The notes beneath the pieces were generated by a model. It was given only the letters and a program-made list of their open reading frames with translations, did not search any database and was not told where the DNA came from. This document shows positions 6,503 to 6,624 of a DNA stretch of 6,624 nucleotides, piece by piece. Source of the DNA: Campylobacteraceae bacterium (lineage in GTDB: Bacteria; Campylobacterota; Campylobacteria; Campylobacterales; Sulfurospirillaceae). The stretch is taken from positions 1 to 6,624 of the forward strand of contig JALUMJ010000189.1 in NCBI GenBank assembly GCA_027040375.1. Reading direction: 5' to 3'. A program made the translations under genes and the position numbers. The number at the start of each line of letters is the position of its first letter. Within the stretch, counting starts at the first letter, position 1.

Positions 6503-6526
6503 AGTTTCGACTTAACGAAGCTTTTT
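6501..6526 (+). terminator. Weak terminator-like hairpin after the multiheme cytochrome
   Basis: A nine-pair stem with two G-U pairs (6501-6509 with 6516-6524, loop ACTTAA) starts inside the stop codon, and its 3' arm merges into a five-T run. The stem is weak and the U-tract is short and partly used by the stem. It is more likely an attenuator that lets part of transcription continue into the next gene. Confidence 0.35.
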
Positions 6527-6530
6527 AACA

Positions 6531-6564
6531 TAGTGGGGCATGATATAAAAACCATGCTCCGCTA
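6531..6564 (+). other. Strong intercistronic stem-loop
   Basis: A twelve-pair stem (6531-6542 with 6553-6564: TAGTGGGGCATG pairing with CATGCTCCGCTA, two G-U pairs) closes a ten-base A-rich loop. No T-run follows on either strand, so it is not a standard intrinsic terminator. It lies 30 nt before the start of the next gene and could be an mRNA-stabilising processing element between genes made at different levels. It is the most G+C-rich non-coding stretch of the window. Confidence 0.55.
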
Positions 6565-6594
6565 CAATTATCAAGTAAAATAAAGGTACATACA

Positions 6595-6624
6595 ATGACA
6601 AAAAATCTTTTAAAAATTTTAGGA
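6595..6624 (+). CDS. Start of a downstream gene, cut by the window edge
   Basis: An ATG at 6595 is preceded by an AAAGG ribosome site about eight bases upstream and opens a frame MTKNLLKILG that runs off the window after ten codons. The Lys-Asn start followed by Leu/Ile would suit a signal peptide, implying another exported protein, but this is too little to assign a family. It is on the same strand as the multiheme cytochrome, 92 bp downstream, and is probably its operon partner. Confidence 0.6.
   Translation, partial: MTKNLLKILG

Noticed and set aside
6188..6555. Minus-strand reading frames opposite the end of the cytochrome gene
   Set aside because: They lie antisense to a heme-motif-confirmed gene, lack ribosome sites and show no recognisable protein features.

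Overview
The window looks like a low-G+C Campylobacterota (epsilonproteobacterial) chromosome. The signs are the AT-rich sequence, the histidine kinase H-box of the 'AHQW..PL' type common in that phylum, the tight ATGA-overlapping operon, and the wealth of periplasmic c-type cytochrome and thioredoxin-like proteins. The exact genus cannot be read from the sequence; sulfur- or organic-acid-respiring relatives such as Sulfurospirillum, Sulfurimonas or Arcobacter are only an inference.

Layout. At 1-208 (minus) is the 5' end of a TRAP-transporter periplasmic binding protein (DctP type). Its own promoter region at 209-335 carries an 11-bp-spaced direct repeat of the kind OmpR-family regulators bind. 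From 3984 down to 336 (minus) runs a four-gene operon: periplasmic thioredoxin-like protein, small monoheme cytochrome c, membrane sensor histidine kinase with a periplasmic ABC-type ligand-binding domain, and OmpR-family response regulator. Two junctions are 4-nt ATGA overlaps, and at the third the genes are separated by only nine nucleotides. The kinase appears to start at a non-canonical AUA codon, which restores a perfect signal peptide that a TTG start at 3130 would cut off.

A 193-bp divergent intergenic region (3985-4177) contains an inverted repeat, a second 11-bp-spaced direct repeat, a -10 element and a leader hairpin. It faces a large plus-strand gene (4178-6502) for a 774-residue, twelve-heme (CXXCH) exported cytochrome c with long heme-free segments and a single non-heme cysteine. 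Two successive RNA hairpins follow, and then the first ten codons of another gene begin at 6595 and run off the window.

How the parts may work together (inference): the dodecaheme cytochrome plus the gene downstream probably form an exported electron-transfer or reductase module. The divergent thioredoxin-like protein and small cytochrome are plausible partners (thiol chemistry or cytochrome maturation, and electron shuttling). The co-transcribed two-component system probably senses a small periplasmic ligand and may drive the adjacent TRAP transporter gene, the cytochrome module, or both. No tRNA, rRNA, CRISPR or mobile element was seen.
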